A DNA stretch of 64,000 nt from assembly GCF_021278985.1 (NCBI RefSeq), contig NZ_CP082833.1:5270001-5334000 (forward strand). The letters run 5' to 3'. Position 1 is the stretch's first letter. Each line of letters begins with the position of its first letter. The translations under genes were made by a program, and so were the position numbers. Below, piece after piece: positions 7,614-14,854 of this stretch. A model generated the notes under the pieces. It did no database searches. It was not told the DNA's origin and was given only the letters and a program-made list of their open reading frames with translations. Origin of the DNA: Citrobacter rodentium NBRC 105723 = DSM 16636 (lineage in GTDB: Bacteria > Pseudomonadota > Gammaproteobacteria > Enterobacterales > Enterobacteriaceae).

Positions 7614-8324
7614 ATGAAAGATAAATACATTGCCAAAATCAAAAAACTGTTACGCCTTGCCAGAGGAACATCAAGCCCGGAAGAAGCCGCTAACGCTATT
7701 GCAAAAGCCCAGGCTTATATGCGCCAGCATGGTATCAGCGAAAACGACGCGGAATTGTTCGACATTCAGGAAGCTGCCAGCGCGGGTGCGCCGAGCGATG
7801 CCAGTACGCCGCCGCGTTATATGCACATCCTGTGTGACCTGGTATGTAAAGCCTTCGGTGTCGAGTGTTACATCTCCGGTGAGTACCGGGCTTCTGGTTC
7901 ACTCAAACGTTACGTGCGTTTTTATGGCCATGACAGCCGCCCGGAAATTGCGGCCTACGCGTTTGATGTGCTTTCCCGTCAGATGATGGCTGAACGTAAA
8001 AAATATCAGGATAAACACTGCAAACGTTGCGGTCCGTCCACGCGGGTAGCCCGTGGCGACCAGTTCTGCGAAGGCTGGGTCTTTGGTACCCGTGATGTCA
8101 TTGCGGTGTATGACGTCTCCCCGGAAGAAAAAAGCCGCCTTGAGCTTTACAGAAAGAACCTGCACAACACTAAGGGGCTGCGCGACGGGGATATGCGCAC
8201 AGCTAAAGCGTGCCGGGGTGCAGAGTTTGCCGCTACAGCCGGTTTTATCGCCGGGAAAAACGCCAGGCTGCATCAGGGGGTTAATGGTCAGAGCAACAGA
8301 CCGCTGGCACTGGGGAGGGCGTAA
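7614..8324 (+). CDS. DUF2786-domain phage protein
   Basis: 236 residues. The N-terminal 40 residues (KIKKLLRLARGTSSPEEAAN, then AIAKAQAYMRQHGIS) are the DUF2786 signature. The C-terminal part is a DUF7168-like region with a cysteine pair (KHCKRCG). Proteins of this architecture are common in Mu-like early regions. Function is not known. Confidence 0.78.
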   Translation: MKDKYIAKIKKLLRLARGTSSPEEAANAIAKAQAYMRQHGISENDAELFDIQEAASAGAPSDASTPPRYMHILCDLVCKAFGVECYISGEYRASGSLKRYVRFYGHDSRPEIAAYAFDVLSRQMMAERKKYQDKHCKRCGPSTRVARGDQFCEGWVFGTRDVIAVYDVSPEEKSRLELYRKNLHNTKGLRDGDMRTAKACRGAEFAATAGFIAGKNARLHQGVNGQSNRPLALGRA

Positions 8325-8326
8325 CG

Positions 8327-8554
8327 ATGGCTTTTAAACTTCTCAGTGTTACCGAAGCAATATACCAGCCGCCCGGAGAACGCCACGAATACAGGATGAA
8401 TGACGGCAGCGCGGCGGTTGAGTTCCCTAAATATCCGGGGGCTTCCCGGTGGCGGTTCTATGACAGTGCGGGACACCGGATTATTAAAAGAACCGTACAC
8501 AACGCCATGAAAGCCGCTGTAGAACGTCACAAAAGGAGGTTTAACTGCAAATGA
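8327..8554 (+). CDS. Small phage early protein, unknown
   Basis: 75 residues, start behind GGAGGG, two bases after the previous stop. Basic C-terminus (NAMKAAVERHKRRFNCK). Overlaps the next start by 4 nt (ATGA type). No family recognised. Confidence 0.6.
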   Translation: MAFKLLSVTEAIYQPPGERHEYRMNDGSAAVEFPKYPGASRWRFYDSAGHRIIKRTVHNAMKAAVERHKRRFNCK

Positions 8555-8781
8555 ATATTGAATTTTATAACTATGGGACTAAAGCAAAAATCATTGTTAC
8601 CTGCTGGCTCTGGGAGTTTCGCCGCTATAACCGGGTTGTGGATGCGGCGTTGTTTGTAGCCCCTGAAGTGCACCATGAGAGCGGTGGCGGTCTTTTAATG
8701 AGAACTGTTATCACCGGCAAGACTGTCCCGATGTTACGGGCGTTTAAAGTGGCAAAACAGGAGGCTGGCAATGGTCATTGA
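8551..8781 (+). CDS. Small phage early protein, unknown
   Basis: 76 residues with a tryptophan-rich early segment (IIVTCWLWEFRRYNRVV). AGGAGG upstream of ATG 8551. Overlaps the next gene by 11 nt. Function unknown. Confidence 0.6.
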   Translation: MNIEFYNYGTKAKIIVTCWLWEFRRYNRVVDAALFVAPEVHHESGGGLLMRTVITGKTVPMLRAFKVAKQEAGNGH

Positions 8782-9061
8782 TAAAACGATAACGATAGAT
8801 GTAGCCATGAATACAGGTCTGGCGCTTATTGGTTATGGCTATATCACTTTTATGTCATTCAGGTGGTTGATTTCTTCGGTCTTTAAACAATGTGAAAGAC
8901 GTCGCTGCAAAGACAAGCGCGTGAAGGCACTGAATGCGTTTAATGACGCTTTTGATATTGACCGTATGCAACAGGGCGACCCGGCACGCGTAATTACCCG
9001 GGGAGATGTCGTGATTTTGGTATACCGGAGTGAAAAAAATGAGCAGGAGGCGGCGCAGTGA
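8771..9061 (+). CDS. Small membrane-associated phage early protein
   Basis: 96 residues with one hydrophobic stretch near the N-terminus (about 13-35, GLALIGYGYITFMSFRWLI), then a basic cluster (CERRRCKDKRVKA) and a soluble tail. It is probably an inner-membrane protein with a cytoplasmic C-terminus. It overlaps both neighbours by a few bases. Function unknown. Confidence 0.55.
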   Translation: MVIDKTITIDVAMNTGLALIGYGYITFMSFRWLISSVFKQCERRRCKDKRVKALNAFNDAFDIDRMQQGDPARVITRGDVVILVYRSEKNEQEAAQ

Positions 9062-9246
9062 ACCAGCAAACCAGAATAAGCGATAAGAGCCTGACCAGAC
9101 TGATTGCCGATGCGGACAAGGTGCTGGAGCGGAACACCCCCGTTGCCGATGAGGAATGGTGGCAGGATTTCCGGGCCGCAATGCTGGAACTTCAGGAGCG
9201 CCGCAGGGCTGACAGTACAGAGTCAGTAGTAAATACAGGAGAATGA
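9058..9246 (+). CDS. Small acidic phage early protein
   Basis: 62 residues, GTG start overlapping the previous stop, with GGAGG upstream. Helical, acidic (ADKVLERNTPVADEEWWQDF). No family recognised. Confidence 0.55.
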   Translation: MNQQTRISDKSLTRLIADADKVLERNTPVADEEWWQDFRAAMLELQERRRADSTESVVNTGE

Positions 9247-9250
9247 AACG

Positions 9251-9427
9251 ATGAAAAACCGTAAAGCAATACGACTTCTTTTACAGCGACCTGTGTGTGT
9301 GGTGGAGCTGGTTATCAGCAACCATAAGATAGCTGTACTCCATCCATTTGGTCAGGTGGCTTTTACCGTAAATCGTAAACCCACCGCGTCACAGAACAGG
9401 CGGAAGAAAGGGTACGCAGTAAGATGA
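9251..9427 (+). CDS. 58-residue basic protein, first of a tandem pair
   Basis: Begins MKNRKAIRLLLQRP and ends KPTASQNRRKKGYAVR. It shares its N-terminus and the KPxAxQNRRK segment with the next gene, which overlaps it by ATGA at 9424. The first 19 bases of the two genes are identical, so one arose by tandem duplication and then diverged in the middle. Function unknown. Confidence 0.55.
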   Translation: MKNRKAIRLLLQRPVCVVELVISNHKIAVLHPFGQVAFTVNRKPTASQNRRKKGYAVR

Positions 9428-9600
9428 AAAACCGTAAAGCAAAAATTCTGTTAGCTCGCAGAAACGGTGTTGGGGTCTGGCGATGGTTGAGGATTAGTAA
9501 CAGACGAGTGAGGTTGACGGGGTGTTGCGGGGTGATGTTGCACAGCTGTTGCAAAAAGCCCAGCGCGGCGCAAAACCGCAGGAAAAATCACGGTATGTAA
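9424..9600 (+). CDS. 58-residue basic protein, second of a tandem pair
   Basis: Begins MKNRKAKILLARRNGVGVWR and ends KPSAAQNRRKNHGM, the same length as its neighbour. The middle carries CC and SCC cysteine pairs absent from the first copy. Start overlaps the preceding stop. Function unknown. Confidence 0.5.
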   Translation: MKNRKAKILLARRNGVGVWRWLRISNRRVRLTGCCGVMLHSCCKKPSAAQNRRKNHGM

Positions 9601-9612
9601 AGGAGGTGCCAG

Positions 9613-10023
9613 GTGAAGAAAATGGTTTTTGTGGCGGCATTGCTGACCGTTACCCAACAGGCGCAGGCTTCAGCAGTTATTGTGGCATCTGCCGCTGCGA
9701 CCACGGCTGCTGTAGCTGCTGCAAACTCTGCGAATATCGCAAGCCAACAGGAGCGGGACGCTGCTAACGCATCAGCTAGTGCTCTCCCGATTTCTGTTAA
9801 GGGCAGTAAGCAACATCTGGGGTTCATAACGTGCGGTAAGCGTTCTTATGAAGCTGTAGGCTCACTGGGATGTACGGTATATGGCGACAGTGAGAGCAGA
9901 GAAATTCCATGGAAAACGTGGCCCGGATACGTTCTTGGCTCGAAGCTCCCGGCCAGTTATGAGGTAAACGCCGTGTCGTTTGATCACTATAACGGCGTGG
10001 CAACTGTCTATTTCACATACTGA
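9613..10023 (+). CDS. Secreted phage early protein (signal peptide)
   Basis: 136 residues. GTG start behind AAGGAGGT. An N-terminal signal peptide (MKKMVFVAALLTVTQQAQAS) with probable cleavage after AQA is followed by an alanine/serine-rich stretch, then a globular part with two cysteines (FITCGKRSYEAVGSLGCTVY) that could form a periplasmic disulphide. A secreted product in a transposition operon suggests envelope modification or superinfection exclusion; this is inference only. Confidence 0.6.
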   Translation: MKKMVFVAALLTVTQQAQASAVIVASAAATTAAVAAANSANIASQQERDAANASASALPISVKGSKQHLGFITCGKRSYEAVGSLGCTVYGDSESREIPWKTWPGYVLGSKLPASYEVNAVSFDHYNGVATVYFTY

Positions 10024-10064
10024 GGCCCGGCATGAAATTTTCTGAATCACGGAGCAACAACACA

Positions 10065-10151
10065 ATGAAAACTATCAAGGTATTAATCCTTGTTATTGCA
10101 TCAATCGTGTCTTTTGTTTTTGGCGCAATGACTGAAAGAGGTGCTTTATGA
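10065..10151 (+). CDS. 28-residue hydrophobic peptide
   Basis: MKTIKVLILVIASIVSFVFG followed by a short polar tail. It is a single membrane segment preceded by GGAG nine bases upstream. The stop overlaps the next start (ATGA). An in-frame ATG at 10032 would add 11 residues. It resembles small phage membrane peptides; role unknown. Confidence 0.45.
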   Translation: MKTIKVLILVIASIVSFVFGAMTERGAL

Positions 10152-10411
10152 ATAACGGATGTCTTGTCGCTGTTGTTTTTATTGTTTTCGGCGCTTGTTT
10201 TTTCCTTGTTGATAATACCACTCATACAACAACGAACGAGCAAGAATCCCCTCATTGCGTAGTAAGGAAAAATTTCAGCCAGCGAACCATTACGCATTGT
10301 GATGATGGAAGCGCCACGGTTACTGATGGTGATAAGTTTATCTACTGCTCAACAGGTAAGAATGGCTCGCCATCCTGTCATGAAGTGACGCTCGGTGATG
10401 GAGATAAATAA
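10148..10411 (+). CDS. Cysteine-containing membrane-anchored small protein
   Basis: 87 residues. An N-terminal hydrophobic segment (CLVAVVFIVFGACFFLV) is followed by a soluble domain with four cysteines (HCVVRKN, THCDDG, IYCSTG, SCHEV). It is probably anchored in the inner membrane facing the periplasm, or secreted. Co-translated with the 28-residue peptide upstream. Function unknown. Confidence 0.5.
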   Translation: MNNGCLVAVVFIVFGACFFLVDNTTHTTTNEQESPHCVVRKNFSQRTITHCDDGSATVTDGDKFIYCSTGKNGSPSCHEVTLGDGDK

Positions 10412-10437
10412 TTCATCATATTGAGCGGATAATAATC

Positions 10438-10770
10438 ATGCGCAGACCAAAACATATGTTTTGGTCTGCCAAAAGCAATGTTTTGGTCATTATGAAGATT
10501 GAACAAATCGGAATGGCAGCCTTCCGGCAGCAGGCTGAAAGCGGTGGCGTGGATGAGTTCGTCGTGCAGCGGTTCGGTGGTGTGTATCACCTCTTCGCTG
10601 TGAATCGCCGCGCCGGGGTGTCCTATTTTCTACAGGAACGCCGTGGCGATTACAAGACGTGGCTGTCTCTTGACCGTGCCGCCGCGTTCCTGTCAGGAAT
10701 TGGCGTTTCACGTTTTACCGTGCGTTTCGAGGATAACAAACATGCTGAAAAAGATGATCGGGGCCATTAA
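10438..10770 (+). CDS. Phage early protein, unknown; 5' end spans a palindrome
   Basis: 110 codons from ATG 10438, with weak GAGCGG upstream. ATG 10492 (MKIEQIGMAAFRQQAESGG) would place the palindrome outside the gene and give 92 residues. The C-terminal part (YFLQERRGDYKTWLSLDRAA) is mixed alpha/beta. It lies just before gemA and overlaps it by 29 nt. No family recognised; the start is uncertain. Confidence 0.5.
   Translation: MRRPKHMFWSAKSNVLVIMKIEQIGMAAFRQQAESGGVDEFVVQRFGGVYHLFAVNRRAGVSYFLQERRGDYKTWLSLDRAAAFLSGIGVSRFTVRFEDNKHAEKDDRGH
10442..10488. promoter_or_regulatory. 28-bp perfect palindrome plus third half site (candidate operator)
   Basis: Positions 10442-10469 form a perfect palindrome centred between 10455 and 10456 with arms GCAGACCAAAACAT. 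The half-site ATGTTTTGGTC occurs again at 10478-10488. It lies at or within the 5' end of the gene that follows. Confidence 0.7.
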
Positions 10771-11155
10771 AGCCGGTCAGGCGTATCTGGGGTGGGATGA
10801 TGCCCTTTATCGCCAGACGCTGGCCCGCCTGACCGGTAAAACCAGTACCACACGCTGCAATCTCGATGAACTGCGCATCATCCGGGAATACATGCACGAA
10901 CAGGGATTCCCGCGCAAGGCACCCGCCGGTAAAGGTCGCCGCCCTCGTGTTGCAATGAGCAGAAAATCAGTATTATCCAAAATTGAAGCGTTGCTGGCTG
11001 ATGCAGGTCGTTCCTGGGCGTATGCAGAAGGACTGGCATCTCACATGTATAAGCAACATGTGATCGAATGGCTGACAGATGATCAACTGTTCGGGGTGAT
11101 GGTGGCGCTGACAAAAGACGCCAGAAAACGAGCCAGAGCAGCACGTAAACAATAA
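10742..11155 (+). CDS. gemA: GemA-like early regulatory protein (Mu gp16 family)
   Basis: 137 residues of the GemA/DUF1018 family. An N-terminal segment with QAYLGWDDALYRQTLARLTG (about 14-33) is followed by a basic linker and a C-terminal helical domain (AEGLASHMYKQHVIEWLTDD). Mu GemA modulates host gene expression and gyrase-related functions. It closes the early operon, immediately before a strong intrinsic terminator and the mor gene, as in Mu. GAGGATA precedes ATG 10742. Confidence 0.85.
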   Translation: MLKKMIGAIKAGQAYLGWDDALYRQTLARLTGKTSTTRCNLDELRIIREYMHEQGFPRKAPAGKGRRPRVAMSRKSVLSKIEALLADAGRSWAYAEGLASHMYKQHVIEWLTDDQLFGVMVALTKDARKRARAARKQ

Positions 11156-11161
11156 AGAATC

Positions 11162-11187
11162 AGCCCCTACCTTGCAGGGGCTTTTTT
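11162..11187 (+). terminator. Intrinsic terminator of the early transcript
   Basis: AGCCCCT (11162-11168) pairs with AGGGGCT (11176-11182), followed by six T. It separates gemA from the activator gene. Confidence 0.88.
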
Positions 11188-11192
11188 GTGGT

Positions 11193-11221
11193 CTGTACAG
11201 GCGATCATGTATGGCTATAAT
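11193..11221 (+). promoter_or_regulatory. Candidate middle promoter of mor/C
   Basis: A perfect TATAAT (11216-11221) has no good -35 box at 17 bp. Palindrome CTGTACAG (11193-11200) sits at the -35 position. A consensus -10 with a missing -35 is typical of activator-dependent Mu middle promoters. Confidence 0.5.
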
Positions 11222-11250
11222 AACAGTAAGTTACTACCGGAGACGCCATC

Positions 11251-11721
11251 ATGCAGACCTTCAGTGAAACAGATCTTCGCGATGCGCAGGCACTGCTGCC
11301 CGATTCCGTGCAGCAACTGATTAGCGTGATTGGCTTCCCCGCCCTGACCCGGTTAATCCGTTCTTTTGGTGGCGTGACGTTAAGCGGTAAAACCGGCGCA
11401 CACGCCGGACGCACCGGCGGTGTCCATGCCCTGTTACATGATGTGCTGACCGAAGACGAAATCAACAAACTGATCCGCTTTCTTGGCGGTGCACCGTTTT
11501 ACATTCCCCGTTGTGATCATGCGTTACGTGCCCTGCGTAACACCCGTTTTATGGCTGATTTACAGCAGCATGTAAAAGACGGATGCTCACACCGGCAGGC
11601 GCTGGCACTACTCTGTCCCCGTTACGGGATTTCAGACCGGTATGCATGGCAACTGATACACCGACGACAAAAACAGACTTCGCTGAAAAGCCCCACCCAG
11701 GTGGTAATGCCGTTCACTTAA
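11251..11721 (+). CDS. mor: Mor/C-family transcriptional activator
   Basis: 156 residues as read. The central region (IGFPALTRLIRSFGGVTLSG) and the C-terminal helix-turn-helix (CSHRQALALLCPRYGISDRY) match the Mor/C family, dimeric activators that switch on Mu middle (Mor) or late (C) promoters. The last codons (VMPFT) come from an IS4-family insertion at 11705. Without the IS the frame ends GLFD-stop, so the protein is almost unaffected. It is the only such gene in the phage, so it may do the work of both Mor and C. Confidence 0.87.
   Translation: MQTFSETDLRDAQALLPDSVQQLISVIGFPALTRLIRSFGGVTLSGKTGAHAGRTGGVHALLHDVLTEDEINKLIRFLGGAPFYIPRCDHALRALRNTRFMADLQQHVKDGCSHRQALALLCPRYGISDRYAWQLIHRRQKQTSLKSPTQVVMPFT
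11686..11697 (+). terminator. 5' half of a terminator split by the IS element
   Basis: AAAAGCCCCACC here is complementary to GGTGGGGCTTTT at 13141-13152. Joined without the IS they form a 12-bp stem and a T-run overlapping the last codons of mor. Confidence 0.8.
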
Positions 11722-13134
11722 GCGGTGCGGCATTGCGTTTCACCGGATAACGGGTTTTTGATATCTTAACCGCCCTCGGCCTTGATGGTCGGGGGCGTTT
11801 TGTTATGAACACCGCTTCCAGAGCCCCCCGCAGATGCTCCAGCCGTTTCGGGATGGTCCCCGGTGACACCGTATTTCCCAGCACTATCATTTCTGTGGCG
11901 ATAAACTGGAACGCGAACTTAAAGCTGATTTCCGACGCCGCTTTTTTGTGTTTCTCCGTTGCTTTTGTTGCCTCACGCCGTATCAGATTATAAGCCAGCA
12001 ACATGCCCCACACCTCCTGTTCCAGCAACTCAACCTTCCGGCTTCTCAGTACCAGAGCGTTATTCAGCAGGCTGCTTTTCAGGTTTCTGAACCCGACTTC
12101 GATTTCCCATCTTGAGTGATAAAGCTCTGCCACCTCTCTGGCCTTATAACGGTCTGCCTGAAGTGACGTCAGGACCGTTTTTTCCACTCCGTTCAGTTCA
12201 TAAGTTACCGCCCGCGCATACCAGTATTCCGGCAGCGAAGGATTCTTTTTCCTTGCCTGTGGTGACACTTTCAGTTTCAGAAGCCGGTCTCCGGGACCGT
12301 AACTTTCTTCCGTTTCTGCTGCGATATTCTTCCAGGCGGGCAGCAGCCAGTGGCGGTTACAACCCTGCCGGTTCAGCGACAGCAACAGGTCTGCGCTGTA
12401 GAACAGCTTGTCAAACAGCGTAATGGAGTTATCCGGAATGGTGACGAGCATTGAGTGGGCCAGCAGGGTTTCGCTCCGTCGGTAAGGCGCGGTCGCGGCA
12501 TCCAGCAGAATGTGACTACCCAGGTTCATTAAAGCCACCAGACGCATTACCGGGTATGCGCTTTGCCGCTCAGTGGATGTGTTGGCAGAGCCATAATGTT
12601 CACGCAGCTCAGGTTCATCAGGTGTCCTGAACTGTGCGCCATCGATGGCAAAAAGTTGCAGGCCATGCCAGTCATCTTTCTGGTAACGCTCAGTTCCCCA
12701 TGTCTGCGCGGTCTGGCGGAAAAGCCATTCCACCGGTGCAGCACCCACGCGCTGACGCGCCTGGGTGACAGCGCTGCGGGCCAGCAGGTTCATCCCCGCT
12801 TCACCATCCGCGCTCAGGTTCAGACGACGAACCACATCGGTAATCGACTCATTACGGAAGAAGGCCATAGCCACGACCATCCAGATAACCATGTCGCCAG
12901 GTAAACGACGGCGGCGAACGGTCGCATGTGCAGAAAGAGTCAGGCAGTGTTGTATCCATTCGACGGGAAGATGCTGAGCAAACAGTTGTGCAGAAGGGGG
13001 CGGCATCAGCGGATGGTCGCTGAAATCGAGCAGGTCATTGAGAAGTGGCATAAGAAAACGGCTCCCTGTTGTGGAAGCCGTTATAGTGCCGCAGATTAAG
13101 GATCGGTCAACCGATCCTTAACTGATCGGCATTA
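11705..13134 (-). mobile_element. IS4-family insertion sequence (1,430 bp)
   Basis: Imperfect 18-bp terminal inverted repeats: TAATGCCGTTCACTTAAG at 11705 and, on the other strand, TAATGCCGATCAGTTAAG at 13134 (two differences). An 11-bp target duplication CACCCAGGTGG flanks it (11694-11704 and 13135-13145). Size, repeat ends and duplication length fit the IS4 family. It landed in the loop of the terminator behind mor. Confidence 0.96.
11714..13051 (-). CDS. IS4-family transposase
   Basis: 445 residues. DDE catalytic aspartate D137 (LFAIDGAQF), second aspartate in ITLFDKLFYSADLL, and the family YREK motif in YHSRWEIEVGFRNLK (Y-2-R-3-E-6-K). These are diagnostic of IS4-family enzymes, which move by cut-and-paste through hairpin or related intermediates. 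The gene fills the element and appears intact, so the IS may be active. It is transcribed against the phage late genes. Confidence 0.95.
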   Translation of the reverse strand: MPLLNDLLDFSDHPLMPPPSAQLFAQHLPVEWIQHCLTLSAHATVRRRRLPGDMVIWMVVAMAFFRNESITDVVRRLNLSADGEAGMNLLARSAVTQARQRVGAAPVEWLFRQTAQTWGTERYQKDDWHGLQLFAIDGAQFRTPDEPELREHYGSANTSTERQSAYPVMRLVALMNLGSHILLDAATAPYRRSETLLAHSMLVTIPDNSITLFDKLFYSADLLLSLNRQGCNRHWLLPAWKNIAAETEESYGPGDRLLKLKVSPQARKKNPSLPEYWYARAVTYELNGVEKTVLTSLQADRYKAREVAELYHSRWEIEVGFRNLKSSLLNNALVLRSRKVELLEQEVWGMLLAYNLIRREATKATEKHKKAASEISFKFAFQFIATEMIVLGNTVSPGTIPKRLEHLRGALEAVFITKRPRPSRPRAVKISKTRYPVKRNAAPLK

Positions 13135-13140
13135 CACCCA

Positions 13141-13153
13141 GGTGGGGCTTTTT
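13141..13153 (+). terminator. 3' half of the terminator split by the IS element
   Basis: GGTGGGGCTTTTT retains the T-run but lacks its pairing arm locally; the arm is 1.4 kb upstream at 11686-11697. Confidence 0.75.
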
Positions 13154-13185
13154 GATTAATGGGCCTCAGAAAAAAGGAGACACTT

Positions 13186-13464
13186 ATGACCAACTATACG
13201 GCACTTGGCGAGTATACGGCCTACTCAGAGCAGGCCCGGGATGCTGCCGGACGCCGCTTCGCTTATATGAAAAATCTGGCCAGCCAGCTAAACCGAATGG
13301 CCGAACAACCGGATATGGTTGTTCAGGAAGAAGCGTTGCAGTGTGCTATTGCTGACATCATCGCCAGCGAAAACGAGATGCGCGCCGCTCTGGAAAAAGC
13401 AAACGCCTCTGCTCCGCTTTGCAATAAACCTCTTATTACGCCGGATTCCCTTTCCCGCTTCTGA
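13186..13464 (+). CDS. Small phage protein upstream of the lysis genes
   Basis: 92 residues from ATG 13186 with AAAAAGGAG upstream. Helical throughout (AIADIIASENEMRAALEKAN). It lies between mor and the lysis cassette and is the first gene after the IS. No family recognised. Confidence 0.55.
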   Translation: MTNYTALGEYTAYSEQARDAAGRRFAYMKNLASQLNRMAEQPDMVVQEEALQCAIADIIASENEMRAALEKANASAPLCNKPLITPDSLSRF

Positions 13465-13469
13465 TTTAT

Positions 13470-13489
13470 CACCCCGCCGCCGCGGGGTG
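13470..13489 (+). terminator. GC-rich hairpin without T-run
   Basis: CACCCCGC (13470-13477) pairs with GCGGGGTG (13482-13489). The right arm is also the first part of the repeated late motif at 13485, so the hairpin and the motif are mutually exclusive in RNA. Confidence 0.45.
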
Positions 13490-13511
13490 CTGAACTCCCC
13501 CAGCAGTACCC
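13485..13511 (+). promoter_or_regulatory. Repeated late-operon motif, copy 1 (before lysis genes)
   Basis: A 27-base element beginning GGGTGCTGAACTCCC matches 21753-21779 at 24 of 27 positions and shares a core with 33704-33719. It begins a 136-bp non-coding leader before the holin gene, where Mu has its lys promoter. Confidence 0.6.
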
Positions 13512-13646
13512 ACCACACCAGACCGTTTACCCTGTCCACTCAGACCACAAGGCACCTTAAGGGATAGCGCCCTGCAAAAGGCTTTTGTGCCTTTGACAGG
13601 GTGTTATTTACGGGCCGTCAGTGGCTCAGATTTACAGGAGAAACTC

Positions 13647-14039
13647 ATGTCTGAACCCTTATCAGGCGGCGGAGCTGTGGCAGTCACCATCGGTGGTGCC
13701 AGTGTGTTTGGCCTTCTCACCAATACCGATTTCGGGGTCGTGGTGGGCGCGTTTGCCGGGGCGCTTTTTGTTGTCACTCAGCAGAAAGAAATCCCGGTAT
13801 GGCGAATGGCTATTCACCTGCTCGTCGCGTTTGTGGTTGGCGTTCTGGGGGCTGGCGTGGCTGCGTCACTGATGCAGTGGCTGACCCACTATAACGACAA
13901 ACCGCTCGATGCATTGTGTGCGGTCGGTGTCTCTGCTTTATCCATCAAGATACTGACTTTTCTTTATCAACAGGAAATTTCATCGCTGTTCGGCCTGTTT
14001 TCCAGACTGCGCGGCGGAGGGGGTGGAAATGGAAAGTAG
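13647..14039 (+). CDS. Phage holin-like membrane protein
   Basis: 130 residues with three to four hydrophobic segments (about 8-40, 51-72 and 85-102, for example LLVAFVVGVLGAGVAASL) and a glycine-rich basic tail. Length and layout fit LydA-type holins, which permeabilise the inner membrane at lysis. ACAGGAG precedes ATG 13647. It heads the lysis cassette with the endolysin two genes downstream. Confidence 0.72.
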   Translation: MSEPLSGGGAVAVTIGGASVFGLLTNTDFGVVVGAFAGALFVVTQQKEIPVWRMAIHLLVAFVVGVLGAGVAASLMQWLTHYNDKPLDALCAVGVSALSIKILTFLYQQEISSLFGLFSRLRGGGGGNGK

Positions 14040-14325
14040 CCTTGCCGGTATCGTGAACGTCTGGCTGTGTCTCGCCATTGTGCTGGGGTTGTTTGTGTAT
14101 CGCCGCCACGGTGCGGCGCATAAACCGATGATTACCTGGCTGGCGTACTGGCTGATGCTCGGCTACATCATCATCCCGTTCCGCTGGCTGTCCGGTACAT
14201 ACACGCACTCCAGCTGGCTGGTTGTGGCGCTGAATCTGGTTTTCTGTGCGCTTATCGTGTGGGCGCACGGGAATTTGTCAAAAATCCTTTCGTTACTGAG
14301 GCATCCACATGAAATCAAAAGATGA
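14029..14325 (+). CDS. Second holin/antiholin-like membrane protein
   Basis: About 98 residues with three hydrophobic segments (VNVWLCLAIVLGLFVY, MITWLAYWLMLGYIII, VVALNLVFCALIVWA), typical of three-helix phage holins. It overlaps the preceding gene by 11 nt and the endolysin by 17 nt. GTG 14023 is an alternative start. It probably partners the first holin. Confidence 0.68.
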   Translation: MESSLAGIVNVWLCLAIVLGLFVYRRHGAAHKPMITWLAYWLMLGYIIIPFRWLSGTYTHSSWLVVALNLVFCALIVWAHGNLSKILSLLRHPHEIKR

Positions 14326-14854
14326 CATTTTTGATGAAGTCCTGGGCAAAGAAGGCGGTTACGTCAATCACCCGGACGATAAGGGCGGTCCGACCAAATG
14401 GGGCATTACGGAAAAAGTCGCCCGCGCCCACGGATATCGTGGCGATATGCGCGATTTAACCCGCGAACAGGCGCTGGACATCCTTGAAGCTGATTACTGG
14501 TATGGTCCGCGATTTGACCAGGTAGCAGCGTTATCCCCTGATATTGCCGCAGAGCTGTGTGATACCGGTGTGAATATGGGGCCATCCGTGGCGTCAAAAA
14601 TGCTTCAGCGCTGGCTGAACGTTTTCAACCTGCGCGGCAGGCTGTACCCGGATATGGACGCAGACGGACGCATCGGACCTCGTACCATCAGCGCATTGCG
14701 CGCCTTCCTGAATAATCGCGGTCAGGACGGTGAACGGGTGATGCTGACGGCCCTGAACTGCACGCAGGGTGACCGCTATCTGGAACTGGCAGAGAAACGC
14801 GAGGCTAACGAATCGTTTGTTTATGGCTGGCTGGAGGAGCGCGTGGCGGTATGA
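14309..14854 (+). CDS. Endolysin, GH108 family N-acetylmuramidase
   Basis: 181 residues. E15 in the motif KEGGYVNHPDDKGGPTKWGI is the catalytic glutamate of GH108 (ZliS-type) muramidases. The C-terminal half is the peptidoglycan-binding region (LYPDMDADGRIGPRTISALR). It degrades peptidoglycan at lysis. No signal peptide is visible, so release should depend on the holin. Confidence 0.87.
   Translation: MKSKDDIFDEVLGKEGGYVNHPDDKGGPTKWGITEKVARAHGYRGDMRDLTREQALDILEADYWYGPRFDQVAALSPDIAAELCDTGVNMGPSVASKMLQRWLNVFNLRGRLYPDMDADGRIGPRTISALRAFLNNRGQDGERVMLTALNCTQGDRYLELAEKREANESFVYGWLEERVAV

Noticed and set aside
10423..10436. TTGAGCGGATAATAAT resembles half of the lac operator O1
   Set aside because: Only one half site matches, no dyad partner, and there is no reason for LacI control of a phage early gene; treated as chance.
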